A stretch of 64,000 bases of DNA from Nitrososphaeria archaeon. GTDB taxonomy: Archaea; Thermoproteota; Nitrososphaeria; JACIWG01. Made by a program: the position numbers and the translations under genes. The stretch is taken from the NCBI GenBank assembly GCA_029776065.1, contig JARVJP010000011.1, positions 278,961-342,960 on the forward strand, in the 5' to 3' direction. The notes below the pieces were generated by a model. The model made no database searches and was not told the DNA's origin. It saw nothing but the letters and a program-made list of their open reading frames with translations. Numbering within the stretch: position 1 is the stretch's first letter; each line of letters begins with the position of its first letter. Below, piece by piece: positions 28,336 to 39,088 of this stretch.

Positions 28336-29742
28336 TTACGTTCTTATTTTTTTGAAGACTTCTAGGATGTTATCATGCAGTATCATTGAAGCGATCTTCT
28401 TCGCTCTCTCTTCGTTAAACCTCCCCTCTTGAACCTTCTGCTCCAATACCTTGATGATATTTTTTCTAGCGATTCTAGAATGCCCATAAATTCCTTCGAC
28501 GAATTTGTAGTCTCCTCCAAATCCGAATATTTTGTTTGCTGGTACAGTGTCTAAGAGGTCACTTAATACTTCTCTAGCGGAGAAGGGTGAAATTACGTGG
28601 AGCCAGCATAGGTCGACATAAACGTTAGGCAGGTTCTTGCAGAGTGTCGCTATCTCCTTTGTATAAGGGTATGCGCTATGAAATACGTCGAACTTTACCT
28701 CAGGATATTCCATGAAAAGATTTGCTAGTAGAACTGGGTTTGAGTTGCTTGGATTGTTTAAGTTTCCCTCTTGTATTCCTGTGTGAACTTGTACAGGTAA
28801 GGAGTACTTGCTTGCTAGTTGGATCATTTTGTGGACCATATAGTCTTGAAGGGGCTTTCCTTCCTCAATTGAAATTTCATCTGAGACTGTTACTCTGACG
28901 CCATCGGGTCTAGTGTACCTATGGAATGTTTCTTTGGATCCTAAGATCTTGTTTAAGACTTTCTCTGCTTCGCTGGATGTGACATTGTCGAAGTAGATGC
29001 TTCGTTTATAAGCTAACGCAATCTTGAATCCTACGATCTGGCCTAAAATACTTTCGACTCTACCTTCAATCGCTCTTTCTAAGTCTCTTAGTGAATGAAT
29101 TGGTGTTTGTGTTAGCATGCTAAGCCTTCTAACATCCTCTCTGCTCCTCAAGATGATGAAGTCCTCAAGTCGGACGACGGGTGCGAAGAAACTTCTGTCA
29201 ACTTCTATGTTATCGTTTATAGGGTCAAGTATCGCGATCTCGATCTTAGCCTTATCCTTCAATACCCATTTGTATAAACCAATCTTGTTGGTTTCATCCA
29301 TTTTCTCCTTAAGCCTCTTTATGGTCTTTTCGTTTATGTCATCTACTCCGTAGAGGTCATTTGCAGCGATCCTTAGCACATCAAAGTATCCGGTGTTACT
29401 GGCCTTCTCCCAAAAAGGCTCAAGAATAGTCCACCTTTCCTCTATGGGTATGGTTGAGTTCATTATGGTTGCGTAGTCTTCAACCTTTAAACCTGCTGAA
29501 ATAAGGTCGGAGGAAGTGTATTGTAGTAAAAACGTTTGGAGTGGATCTGCTTCCATAGTAACCCTCCCATTCTCTTGGACTAGGTGTTCATGTGTGTCAA
29601 CTATCCAAATATTTTCTACAAACTGTGCTAATGTCTCCATAATATTCAAGATGTAACCATCGGTAATAAAAGTGTTGTTAAAGAATCCTATATCAAGATT
29701 TACCATATTTTTTATTATTGTTTCTTCATTCTTTTCCTTCAC
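28336..29742 (-). CDS. Amidohydrolase_2 / uronate isomerase-like metal-dependent hydrolase
   Basis: IVDTHEHLVQE, PVQVHTGIQEG, FDVFHSAYPY, IFGFGGDYKFVEG. Confidence 0.82.
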   Translation of the reverse strand: MKEKNEETIIKNMVNLDIGFFNNTFITDGYILNIMETLAQFVENIWIVDTHEHLVQENGRVTMEADPLQTFLLQYTSSDLISAGLKVEDYATIMNSTIPIEERWTILEPFWEKASNTGYFDVLRIAANDLYGVDDINEKTIKRLKEKMDETNKIGLYKWVLKDKAKIEIAILDPINDNIEVDRSFFAPVVRLEDFIILRSREDVRRLSMLTQTPIHSLRDLERAIEGRVESILGQIVGFKIALAYKRSIYFDNVTSSEAEKVLNKILGSKETFHRYTRPDGVRVTVSDEISIEEGKPLQDYMVHKMIQLASKYSLPVQVHTGIQEGNLNNPSNSNPVLLANLFMEYPEVKFDVFHSAYPYTKEIATLCKNLPNVYVDLCWLHVISPFSAREVLSDLLDTVPANKIFGFGGDYKFVEGIYGHSRIARKNIIKVLEQKVQEGRFNEERAKKIASMILHDNILEVFKKIRT

Positions 29743-30695
29743 TTATGCCAGTCTATTGCGACTGCACTTTTCCCAGCCAGCCTTTGAATATATTCGTAGG
29801 CTGAAAGCGCGGCTTTTGCCCCCTCCGATGCTGAGATCACGAATTGCTTGTAGGGGGTGTTTGTGACATCTCCAGCGGCGAAGACCCCTGAAGTAGAGGT
29901 TTCGTTTCGGTTGTTAATGACAACCTGTTTTCTCTCATCTAGATCTACGAGGTCTTTAAATGGTTCAACTTTTATGGCGTAACCCATTTCAACGAATAAC
30001 CCGTCGGTTGGCATGTTGTATTCTATATTTGGAGATGTTTCTAGAGTGATAGATTTGACTTTAAACGTTCCCAATATTCCCTTAACCTTAGTTTCGTATA
30101 AGACCTTTATTTTCTGAGATTTTAATATGGCTTCTACTAGTTCCCTTTCTCCACTAAGCTCTTTTCTCCTAGTTATCAAGACCACTTCAGCTGCGTATTT
30201 TGATAAAAGTATTGCTGCATCATATGCGTAAGCTCCATCACCAACAACGACTACCCTCTTGTTTTTGTATAATGGTGCATCGCATGTTGCACAGTACGAC
30301 AGCCCATTGCCTCTGAATTTGTCTTCTCCTACTACTCCCAAGTCTTGTGGGATCTTTCCTGATGCGATTATTACGGCCTTGGACAAGTATTCACTGTTTA
30401 CTACTTTAATTCGAAATAAGCCTTCGTGTTCTTTCTCTACCTTTTTAACTTCATCTATTATTAGCTCTGCTCCAAACTTTTGTGACTGTTCATATGCTTT
30501 TTGCACTAATTCTACACCACTCGCCTTATCTACAGCTGGGTAGTTTTCAATTTCCTTAGCTATCAGTGCTTGCCCCCCTATATCCTTAGATATTATCAGA
30601 GTTCTCAGCCCTCTTCTTGCTGCGTAAATACCTGCGGTAAGTCCTGCAATTCCCGCTCCAATGATTATAACGTCATAACTGTCTGGTTTTTCCAT
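29739..30695 (-). CDS. Thioredoxin reductase family protein
   Basis: DVIIIGAGIAGLTAGIYAARRGL, SYCATCDAPLYKNKRVVVVGDG, GVFAAGDVTN. Confidence 0.94.
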   Translation of the reverse strand: MEKPDSYDVIIIGAGIAGLTAGIYAARRGLRTLIISKDIGGQALIAKEIENYPAVDKASGVELVQKAYEQSQKFGAELIIDEVKKVEKEHEGLFRIKVVNSEYLSKAVIIASGKIPQDLGVVGEDKFRGNGLSYCATCDAPLYKNKRVVVVGDGAYAYDAAILLSKYAAEVVLITRRKELSGERELVEAILKSQKIKVLYETKVKGILGTFKVKSITLETSPNIEYNMPTDGLFVEMGYAIKVEPFKDLVDLDERKQVVINNRNETSTSGVFAAGDVTNTPYKQFVISASEGAKAALSAYEYIQRLAGKSAVAIDWHK

Positions 30696-30732
30696 ATCGC
30701 ATTAAAATATCTTGAGTTTATAAAAACTTATT

Positions 30733-31836
30733 TCAAAAAATGCCAATCCTTCTTAATGCCCTAATTTGCTCGTCTTTTTCCATCTTGGCATTCTCAATCG
30801 CTGTTTTTAACACCGTTATAGACCTGTCGTAGGTCTCTCTATCTACGGGGAAAGGTACTCCATCCTTCCCCCCAACAGCGAAACTATACTTAACAGGGTC
30901 TTTCCAGTCGACCTCGGTTCCGTAAATTAGGTTAGAGATCAATGTCAGTGCTCTAATCATCTTTGGGCCCACGTTTTCAGTCATCAACACTTCTTCGAAG
31001 TCTCTAGGCTGTGTTTCATATAATCGTCTAGCAATTTTCCAATCGATGTTCCTTGGCATGCAAAGGTGTTTCAGATTAAATTTTTTAAAGCCAGGTTCAA
31101 CCCAGTCCAATAAGGTAACATTCGATCTATCAAGTATTTCTTGCCACATTTTAGCAACCTTCCTTGGGTTCTCCCTTGCTATATCCACTATAGTTTCTTG
31201 TGTTTCTAAACTAATTTTAGAGGTCAAGTTTAAAACATACTTCTCAACCTTATCTGATACAATAGCGGAATGTGGTTCCACAACAAAGTTTTCCACTTTC
31301 CCATGGTACCAATGATATCTCCTCGCATATCTGTTATCTGGGTTCAGTCCCTGTTGTATAATTGTCCATCTTCCTTGTTCGTCTACGAATAAGGCATGAT
31401 GGTAAAGTTGATAGCCTGACTGTATCGCGGATGTGTCTACCTTGGCCACTATCTTGCTTGTGTACTGTAAATGCTCTACCTTATCGGTTGAAAGGGGAAA
31501 CTTTTCTGCTACCTTCTCTATTTCTGAGAGGGTTTCCTTGGACGCTTTCCCTTTTCCTCCACATACCGCTATCCCAAGTTCTTCTGCGTTTAAAGCCTCC
31601 TTTAACGCTCCAGTCAGCGTGGTCGTAGTTCCAGAACTGTGCCAATCGAACCCTACAACACAACTGAGTGATTGGAAAAAGTATGGGTCTGCTAATCGCC
31701 TTAAGAACTCGTTTCTACCGAACTCTAATATTATCGCTTCAGATATTGCTTTAGATAGCTTGACCATTCTTGGAAACAACCAATGTGGGCATCGCCCATA
31801 GTGTAGGGGGAGGTCGGCAATGCCTGATCTGCTCAT
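30733..31836 (-). CDS. DUF763 family protein
   Basis: SGIADLPLHYGRCPHWLFPRM...FGRNEFLRRLADPYFFQSLSCVVGFDWHSSGTTTT matches the DUF763 pattern as I recall it. Confidence 0.85.
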   Translation of the reverse strand: MSRSGIADLPLHYGRCPHWLFPRMVKLSKAISEAIILEFGRNEFLRRLADPYFFQSLSCVVGFDWHSSGTTTTLTGALKEALNAEELGIAVCGGKGKASKETLSEIEKVAEKFPLSTDKVEHLQYTSKIVAKVDTSAIQSGYQLYHHALFVDEQGRWTIIQQGLNPDNRYARRYHWYHGKVENFVVEPHSAIVSDKVEKYVLNLTSKISLETQETIVDIARENPRKVAKMWQEILDRSNVTLLDWVEPGFKKFNLKHLCMPRNIDWKIARRLYETQPRDFEEVLMTENVGPKMIRALTLISNLIYGTEVDWKDPVKYSFAVGGKDGVPFPVDRETYDRSITVLKTAIENAKMEKDEQIRALRRIGIF

Positions 31837-32042
31837 CTTTAATCAATGTCTTTAAGATCTTCTCTGTTTAAATATATTTGGTTCAAGTTTGATGGTTGAT
31901 TCACCTACTTTGATCTTCTGTCAAGCTGTCTGTTGACGTTTGAGGTTCGTTGGTTTCTACTATGTCATTATAGTCTTAGAAGGCGTGAGATAGGTTTTTT
32001 TGGTTTTTGAATAAAACGTTCATAAAGATTTTTATGTTTTAA

Positions 32043-33248
32043 GTGGTTGCTCTGTATATGCTCTCCGAACTCGAATCTTCGGTTATAGGAAAGTTTCCAT
32101 CAGATGCCGTTATATCTCTGGCTCAAAAGATGGTTCAGATAGATAGCCAAAACCCACCAGGAAATGAAAAGTGTTTAGCAGATTATATGGCGAATCTTCT
32201 AAAAGGCTTTGGTTTAGAGGTCATGGAATATGACTTTAAGCCAAATCGCCCTAATGTTGTAGCATTATACAAGGGGCGTGTTTCTAATAGAACCCTAATC
32301 TTCAATGGCCATCTTGACACCGTCCCATTTGGCGATCTCTCTAAGTGGAGTGTCCATCCTTTGGAGGGTGTTATAAGAAATGGGCGGTTGTATGGAAGAG
32401 GTTCTGCCGACATGAAGAGTTCGATAGCCGCGTTCACATGGGCTGTGAAGCATTTAATCGACCAAGGGGTGGATGTTAACGGTAACGTGTTGATCACTTT
32501 AACATCTGATGAGGAAGATTCTTGTGTTGGAGCTGACGACATACTGAAAAGAGGGTATTCAGGGACTGCATGTATCGTTGGAGAACCTTCACACTTACAA
32601 GTTATTATAGCCCATAAGGGGTTCGCTAGATTTAAGTTAACGACCTTTGGAAAGTTAGCGCATGCGAGTGCCCCAGATGAAGGTAAGAATGCTATATACA
32701 AGATGGCTAAAGCAATTATCAAGCTCGAGCAATTGGGGGAAGAGTATAAAAATTTGAAGGGTCACCCTTTGCTTGGTCATCCAACCTTATCTGTTGGAGT
32801 CATTAAAGGGGGTTCTAAGGATAACGTTGTACCTGACGTTTGTGAGATAACAGTTGACCGGAGGCTTTTGCCTGGAGAAAGTCCTGAAGGTGTTGATAAG
32901 GAATTAAGGTGTGAACTTGACAAAATGGTCTTAGAGGATCCTGCCTTTGAGTACTCTCTCTCACTCTATAATTCGTTACCTGCGTCAGAAACAGATATGT
33001 CAAATCCTATAGTCGGGTTAGCGAAGGAAGCAATTAAGGACTTATTTGGTCGCGAACCTGTGGTTGAGGGTATGCCTGCTACAACAGAAATGTTCCATTT
33101 CGTTAAATCTGGTATTCCAACCATCGTTCTAGGGTGCGGTGACATAAAGGTAGCACATACAGCTGATGAGAGTATCCTATTAGAAGAGATTGTGTATCTC
33201 ACCAAAATCTATATGTTGATAATATTAAGGTATCTTAAGCCACTTTAA
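32043..33248 (+). CDS. M20 family metallopeptidase (ArgE/DapE-like)
   Basis: FNGHLDTVPFGD, YGRGSADMKSSIAAF, TSDEEDSCVGA, VGEPSHL. Confidence 0.92.
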   Translation: MVALYMLSELESSVIGKFPSDAVISLAQKMVQIDSQNPPGNEKCLADYMANLLKGFGLEVMEYDFKPNRPNVVALYKGRVSNRTLIFNGHLDTVPFGDLSKWSVHPLEGVIRNGRLYGRGSADMKSSIAAFTWAVKHLIDQGVDVNGNVLITLTSDEEDSCVGADDILKRGYSGTACIVGEPSHLQVIIAHKGFARFKLTTFGKLAHASAPDEGKNAIYKMAKAIIKLEQLGEEYKNLKGHPLLGHPTLSVGVIKGGSKDNVVPDVCEITVDRRLLPGESPEGVDKELRCELDKMVLEDPAFEYSLSLYNSLPASETDMSNPIVGLAKEAIKDLFGREPVVEGMPATTEMFHFVKSGIPTIVLGCGDIKVAHTADESILLEEIVYLTKIYMLIILRYLKPL

Positions 33249-33249
33249 A

Positions 33250-33810
33250 TTACTGGCTAAAAGCTATTTGTAAGATTCCAAGTATTATAAACACAAATGG
33301 GGTGATTCTCCTTATCTTCTTCAAAGGCACTCTATCGAGTAGTCTGTTTCCCACGATTACGGTCACGGCCGTTAACCCAACCAAGGCTATAAGTGCCCCA
33401 GAGATCACAGCTAATGGATTTGAATAGATAGCGGATAATAGTGCCACCATTATCTGTGTTTTATCACCCATCTCGGTTGTTGATATCAAGATGAAAGACG
33501 ATATAAATGGTGTCCTGTTGTTGTTTGTTAGGCAGTATTCTTCATCCTTTTTTATAAAATAGTATGCCCCAAAGGCTATGAAGATAAACCCTCCTACTAT
33601 CTTGATCCACGACAATGGTATGAATTCTAGGAGGAGTGATCCAGCAATCACCGCTAACGCGTCGACTAAAAGGAATCCAAATGCAGCTCCTAAAACCACT
33701 GAATACGTCTTTCTGTACCTTAGTGAAAGCGTAAGTGCACAGATCTGCGTCTTGTCTCCGAATTCCGCTAGGAGCACTAGACCAAGCGTTGAAAGAAAGG
33801 GTGTTATCAA
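33250..33810 (-). CDS. TMEM165/GDT1 family cation transporter
   Basis: Two AEFGDKTQI / TEMGDKTQI signature repeats in a six-helix protein. Confidence 0.93.
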   Translation of the reverse strand: MITPFLSTLGLVLLAEFGDKTQICALTLSLRYRKTYSVVLGAAFGFLLVDALAVIAGSLLLEFIPLSWIKIVGGFIFIAFGAYYFIKKDEEYCLTNNNRTPFISSFILISTTEMGDKTQIMVALLSAIYSNPLAVISGALIALVGLTAVTVIVGNRLLDRVPLKKIRRITPFVFIILGILQIAFSQ

Positions 33811-33878
33811 ACCTTCAAGTCGAAGAGGGCTGTTTTGGAAAGCGTTAAAAAGTTTTCCATTACAACATATGACGTTGT

Positions 33879-34319
33879 ATGAATTTAGAAAACGATTTAA
33901 TCACTGCCCGTTCAAGGCTTTTGAAGAACAACCTGTCCTTTGTAATTGTAAAACATGGTAAGATCGTCTTCGAAACCAAGAGCAAAGGGATACGAATGCT
34001 TCTAGAAGCGATTTCAACTTATCAAAAAGAGGTTGAGGGTGCGTCCATTGCCGATAAGGTCGTAGGTAAGGCCGCTATGTTCCTTATAATAAGGGCGAGG
34101 ATAAAATCTGTTTATGCGAAGGTTATCAGTACTGCTGCCTTAGAACTTGCTTCATCTAACGATGTATCTGTTTTGTATGATAGGATGGTTAAATGTATCT
34201 TGAATAAGGCAAGGAGCGATACCTGCCCGTTTGAGAAGATGGTAGAGAATGTATCTTCCACTGAACAAGCGTTTCAGATCCTTAGGGACGTTGTTTATGG
34301 AAAGACTGTGGTAAGTTAG
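33879..34319 (+). CDS. DUF1893 family protein
   Basis: LSFVIVKHGKIVFETKSKGIRMLLEAI...ADKVVGKAAMFLIIRARIKSVYAKVIS. Confidence 0.85.
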   Translation: MNLENDLITARSRLLKNNLSFVIVKHGKIVFETKSKGIRMLLEAISTYQKEVEGASIADKVVGKAAMFLIIRARIKSVYAKVISTAALELASSNDVSVLYDRMVKCILNKARSDTCPFEKMVENVSSTEQAFQILRDVVYGKTVVS

Positions 34320-35667
34320 CTCTTTCAATTCTGCGCAATATTTCCCTTGACACGATCAATCCTGAAGCCGAGGATTGAACTAGCCCTCTTGTTATACCTG
34401 CTCCATCACCTATTGTGAACAAGTTATTGACCTCTGTTTCTAGGTTCCTTGTAAGCTTGGGTCTTGAAGAGTAGAACTTAACTTCTATCCCATAGATCAA
34501 TGTGTGATTCGAGTAGATACCAGGTGCGATTCTATCTAGTGCCTTTAACATCTCCTTTATGTCCGTCAAGTATCTACCTGGGAGAACGAAACTAAGATCT
34601 CCGGGCTGAGCTGTTTTGAGTGTGGGCTTAGTTATACTACGTGATATTCTCTCATGGGTTGATCTCCTTCCTATTTCGAGGTCTCCTAGCCTTTGTATCA
34701 TGACACCATTTACAAGTAGGTTAGCAAGTTTTGCTATGTACATGCCATATGCGATCGGGTCCTTGAATGGTTGAGTGAACTGTGTGCTGACAAGTATTGC
34801 GAAGTTGGTGTTCTCAGACCCTTTCTCAAGGTAGCTATGGCCGTTCACTGTCACCAAGTCGTTTATTTTTTCTTCGACCACATATCCGTGAGGGTTGACG
34901 CAGAACGTTCTAACTTTGTCGTCAAAGGACTTACTATAATACACAAGTTTTGGTTCATAAAGTACAGAGGTAAGAGGCTCTAAAACCTCAGCTGGTACTT
35001 CAACTCTTACACCGAGGTCCACGGGGTTGACACTGGAATTTAACCCTAATCTCTCTGCCTCCTTCCTTAGCCAGTTTGCTCCACTCCTTCCAGGCGCTAA
35101 TACTACAAAGTCAGCAGGGATGGTCCTCCCATCAATTGTTCGAACACCTTTAACGACTCTGTTTTCAACTTCGACTTTTTCTATTTCTGTCTCCATTAAT
35201 ATGTCGACCTTCCTCTCAAGGTCTCTCCTTATGTTCTGTAAAATGATTGGACATTGATCACTTCCTAAATGTCTCACTTTACTTGGAATAAGTCGGAAGT
35301 CTGCTTTTGCGGCTTCTCTAGCTATCTTAGCAATGCTGTCCTCTTGTGTACCGTACACTTTCTCTGTTGCCCCGTACTCTAAGAACGTCTTGTCAACAGC
35401 GTTCATGATATCGATTAACGCTGGTTCATCTATATAGTCGGCAAGCCATCCCCCAGTTTCTGTTGAGAACGTTAACTTCCCATCACTAAACGCCCCTGCT
35501 CCACCCCAACCATTGTATACTCCATTTATTCCCTTAAGCCTTTTATCGATGTCCTTGCCTTTATCAACTATTACCACATCAATCTCTTTATACTTTGACA
35601 ATTCAAGCGCCGTGAATATACCTGCAGGTCCGGCGCCTACAATGACAACGCTCTTTTTGTTCGCCAC
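34282..35667 (-). CDS. NAD(P)/FAD-dependent oxidoreductase
   Basis: VVIVGAGPAGIFTALELSK dinucleotide-binding motif, NGWGGAGAFSDGKL, LFTIGDGAGITRGLVQS. Confidence 0.92.
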   Translation of the reverse strand: MANKKSVVIVGAGPAGIFTALELSKYKEIDVVIVDKGKDIDKRLKGINGVYNGWGGAGAFSDGKLTFSTETGGWLADYIDEPALIDIMNAVDKTFLEYGATEKVYGTQEDSIAKIAREAAKADFRLIPSKVRHLGSDQCPIILQNIRRDLERKVDILMETEIEKVEVENRVVKGVRTIDGRTIPADFVVLAPGRSGANWLRKEAERLGLNSSVNPVDLGVRVEVPAEVLEPLTSVLYEPKLVYYSKSFDDKVRTFCVNPHGYVVEEKINDLVTVNGHSYLEKGSENTNFAILVSTQFTQPFKDPIAYGMYIAKLANLLVNGVMIQRLGDLEIGRRSTHERISRSITKPTLKTAQPGDLSFVLPGRYLTDIKEMLKALDRIAPGIYSNHTLIYGIEVKFYSSRPKLTRNLETEVNNLFTIGDGAGITRGLVQSSASGLIVSREILRRIERANLPQSFHKQRP

Positions 35668-35770
35668 CTACTATACCCCAGAGTCAGACTGTCATCTATA
35701 TTAAAAATGTTTAGGATGGGCAATTATTACAAGTCATAATATTTATTAGCATAAAAAAATTAGGACACTC

Positions 35771-36952
35771 ATGGACGATCTAATCTACGAATTAAATGTT
35801 CTAAAGAAGATTGTTGCTGTCAATACTGACTCTTTGACAAAGATCGGGTACTCAGAGTGTGCTGAAATTATAGCAGAAGAAGCGGATAAAATTGGATTAG
35901 AAGTTGAAATCTATGACTCTAAAACTAAATCCTCTGACAACTTACCTAGGCCAAATGTGGTTGCCACTTTAAACGTTGGTGCGCCAAAGACGATTCTGGC
36001 TGCAGTTCACTATGATATTGTTCCACCTGGAAACGGGTGGTCACATGACCCTTTTACCCTAACCGTTGTAGGGGAAAAAGCATATGGTAGAGGTGCCGCT
36101 GACGATAAGGGTGCGATTGCTGCGTTGTTTGGGGCTGCAAAGAAGGTTGGGAAAGAAGCTAAAACGAACTTTAAAATTTTGATCACACCAGATGAAGAGG
36201 TAGGTGGAGAGTTAGGGCTAGGTTATCTTATTAACGACATCGGAATAAAGGGGGACGAAGCTTTGATAGTAGATGCTGGTAACGAGTTTTTATCAATTGG
36301 AGCAAGCGGTATAGTCACTGGTACAATAGTTGTCAAAGGCGTCCAAGGGCACGCAGGTTACCCGCATAAAGCTTTGAACGCTTTGCAAGGTATAGGGCAT
36401 CTAATTGTTGAACTTGATAAGTTCAAAGAGTTTAGGGAAAAGAAACTATCCAAACTTGACGCCCCTCCGGAATCAATTAAAGATAAAATTTGGGGTAGAT
36501 TCTCTGTTACGATGTTAAAGTCTGGTATCAAGAGTAATATAATACCAGGTGTAGCTGAGCTTACTTTTGATATGCGTCTAATACCTGAAGAAGACGTCAC
36601 AGTAGCTGAAAACGAACTCAGGGAGTTCCTTTCAAAGGTTGACTTAATTGGTAAAGGGTACAAAATCGATTTGAAAGTTGCCCAAAGAGGAGGTAACTAC
36701 TACACCGACCCAAGGTTGCCATTTGTGCACAACTTCAAAGAATGCGTTGAGAAGGTTGTAGGAAGATCTATGCCACTGGCCGCAGAGCTAGGGGGTAATG
36801 ATGGGCGATACACAAGCTCCAAGGGGATACCTACTATCTCATATGGTCCGATTGCTGAAGACACGAATTTTCACGGCGTCAACGAGTTCATATGGTTAAA
36901 AGATATTAGGGTTGTTCGTGACGCGATCGTTGAATACCTTAAGGTAGGTTAA
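35771..36952 (+). CDS. M20 family metallopeptidase
   Basis: AVHYDIVPPGNGW, YGRGAADDKGAIAAL, TPDEEVGGELG. Confidence 0.92.
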   Translation: MDDLIYELNVLKKIVAVNTDSLTKIGYSECAEIIAEEADKIGLEVEIYDSKTKSSDNLPRPNVVATLNVGAPKTILAAVHYDIVPPGNGWSHDPFTLTVVGEKAYGRGAADDKGAIAALFGAAKKVGKEAKTNFKILITPDEEVGGELGLGYLINDIGIKGDEALIVDAGNEFLSIGASGIVTGTIVVKGVQGHAGYPHKALNALQGIGHLIVELDKFKEFREKKLSKLDAPPESIKDKIWGRFSVTMLKSGIKSNIIPGVAELTFDMRLIPEEDVTVAENELREFLSKVDLIGKGYKIDLKVAQRGGNYYTDPRLPFVHNFKECVEKVVGRSMPLAAELGGNDGRYTSSKGIPTISYGPIAEDTNFHGVNEFIWLKDIRVVRDAIVEYLKVG

Positions 36953-37053
36953 AATATTTGCTTTAGTTTAATGGGCATCTGGATCCTGTCGTAGGTATAC
37001 AACTCTACGTTGGCATAGAAAAACTCATTTTTATTTTAGAGTTTGTTTGTAGC

Positions 37054-37500
37054 TTATACCTTTGGACATAGCCTTTTGTATTCCATCATAATACATCTGT
37101 TCATTACTATGTCTATGCCACATTCTCTTGCTATTTTGGCTGCTTCAAGGTTTGATATGCCTATCTGCATCCAAAGATAATTTGGCTTACCATACTTCCT
37201 TTTCAACTCACATGCTTGTCTGGCAATTTCTGGTAGCTCCTCACCGGGTCTGAAGACATTAATTATGTCGATGTCTTTTAAATTGTATTCGGGTACGGCT
37301 AGGAGTGAAGGGTACGTGACCCAATCAGATACTTCTTCGGCGTTAGGATTGATTGATATGATTCGATATCCTTTCTCTGACAAGTACTTAGCAACTATAT
37401 AGCTGTCTTTCTCAGGGCTTCTGGAAAGGCCGACAACAGCTACCACCTTACTTTCAACTAATACTTTTTCTAATTCCTTATCCTTGTTTAATATCGCCAA
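37054..37500 (-). CDS. CoA-binding domain protein
   Basis: VAVVGLSRSPEKDSYIVAKYLSEKGYRIISINPN and LWMQIGISNLEAAKIARECGIDIVMNRCIMMEYKRL. Confidence 0.92.
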   Translation of the reverse strand: MAILNKDKELEKVLVESKVVAVVGLSRSPEKDSYIVAKYLSEKGYRIISINPNAEEVSDWVTYPSLLAVPEYNLKDIDIINVFRPGEELPEIARQACELKRKYGKPNYLWMQIGISNLEAAKIARECGIDIVMNRCIMMEYKRLCPKV

Positions 37501-37669
37501 CGCAACCCTATAATTTACAACTCCTTAAATTTATTATTGTTCCTCTCTTTGATCTGATTTCATGATGGATTACTTTTATTTTTGGTATAAGATTTTCAAA
37601 GGGCTATTGGACTAACTGATAAACACTTAACATAAACATTATTAAATTGATTCTATCTGCTCCAAATCT

Positions 37670-38719
37670 ATGGAAGAACGCGTGAGTATGCTTCATGGAG
37701 CCGGAGGTGCTGTAACTCAGGCTCTGATAAGGGAATTGATAGTATCGCGCTTCCACAACGATAGGTTCGAGGTTCCCTTGGAAGCTTTAGATGATGCATC
37801 GGTTATAAATGATATAGTTTTCAAGACAGATTCACATGCTGTCTACCCACTATTCTTTCCAGGTGGTGATATTGGCCGACTATCTGTCTGTGGCACGGTA
37901 AATGACATATTGATGATTGGTGGTTCGCCATTAGCCTTATCACTAGGATTAATAATGGAGGAAGGTCTTGAAATTTCAATTCTTAAGCGAGTTCTCGACA
38001 GTATGAAGCATGCATGTGACGAAGCTAAAGTGAAGGTGGTTACAGGAGACACCAAGGTCGTTGAAAAGGGTGGGCTAAAGCAGATGGTAACAAACACATC
38101 GGGGATAGGGTATAGAAACCATTTTCTTGATCAAAACCTTGAGGTAGTTAAAAGTTATAGAAGTTTAAAGTCAAGATGGCTTTTAGACTCAAACCTTCTA
38201 CCTGGGGACAAAATAATTGTATCCGGCTTTATAGGCGACCATGGGATAGCAGTAATGAGTGCTAGACAGCAGTACGGGTTATCATCTAACATAAGATCTG
38301 ATATGCAGCCTCTCAATCACTTGGTAAACTCAGCTTTAAGAGAGGGCGGTGTCGTAGCTATGAAGGATCCGACAAGAGGGGGACTAAGTAACACCCTTTA
38401 TGAATGGTGTGAAAAGAGCATGGTTGGGATAGAGGTTGATGAATCGAAGATCCCTATAAGGGAAGGAGTTAAATCCGCTTGTGAAATACTTGGGATCAAC
38501 CCCTTAGAAATAGGCAACGAAGGGAAGGCAGTATTAGCAGTTATACCTCAAAAGGCTGAGTCAGTATTGGATACGCTTAGAAAGACAAAGGAAGGTGCTA
38601 ATGCAGAAATCATCGGGGAAGTGTTGAGTCGATCTGACAAAGTAGTGATGAAAACAGCCATCGGTGGAAGGAGAATTCTGCAAAAACCTAGAGGAGACCC
38701 GATTCCTAGGATATGTTAG
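37670..38719 (+). CDS. hypE: Hydrogenase maturation protein HypE
   Basis: LHGAGGAVTQALI, TDSHAVYPLFFPGGDIGRLSVCGTVNDI, C-terminal GGRRILQKPRGDPIPRIC. Confidence 0.95.
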   Translation: MEERVSMLHGAGGAVTQALIRELIVSRFHNDRFEVPLEALDDASVINDIVFKTDSHAVYPLFFPGGDIGRLSVCGTVNDILMIGGSPLALSLGLIMEEGLEISILKRVLDSMKHACDEAKVKVVTGDTKVVEKGGLKQMVTNTSGIGYRNHFLDQNLEVVKSYRSLKSRWLLDSNLLPGDKIIVSGFIGDHGIAVMSARQQYGLSSNIRSDMQPLNHLVNSALREGGVVAMKDPTRGGLSNTLYEWCEKSMVGIEVDESKIPIREGVKSACEILGINPLEIGNEGKAVLAVIPQKAESVLDTLRKTKEGANAEIIGEVLSRSDKVVMKTAIGGRRILQKPRGDPIPRIC

Positions 38720-38757
38720 TGTACAATGATTTAATGTTACGGAGGTGTTCGCGCTAA

Positions 38758-39087
38758 GTGTTCGACTTCATAAAGTCTACCTTCGATGGAGGCAATTTAA
38801 GAGAGGAGGGGATGGTTATCGTCGTATTCTATACTACATATTGTCCTTTTTGTGTCAAATTTGAAGTGATTTTGAAAGAGCATTTACCAAAAATAGGGTA
38901 TAACATCTTGAAGGCAGACATCACCGATGACGATAACCCCTTATGGGATAAATATTCCATAAAAGCGGTTCCAACTTTAATCGCCTTCAAAAATGGCAAA
39001 ACCGTCGCAAGGAAGGATTCCTCACTAGGAGTAGGTCTTAACGAGGAAGATCTAAGAAGTTTTTTATTCTCGATAGTTGATCATTAA
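38758..39087 (+). CDS. Thioredoxin family protein
   Basis: VFYTTYCPFCVKFEVIL (CPFC) and KAVPTLIAFKNGK. Confidence 0.9.
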   Translation: MFDFIKSTFDGGNLREEGMVIVVFYTTYCPFCVKFEVILKEHLPKIGYNILKADITDDDNPLWDKYSIKAVPTLIAFKNGKTVARKDSSLGVGLNEEDLRSFLFSIVDH

Positions 39088-39088
39088 A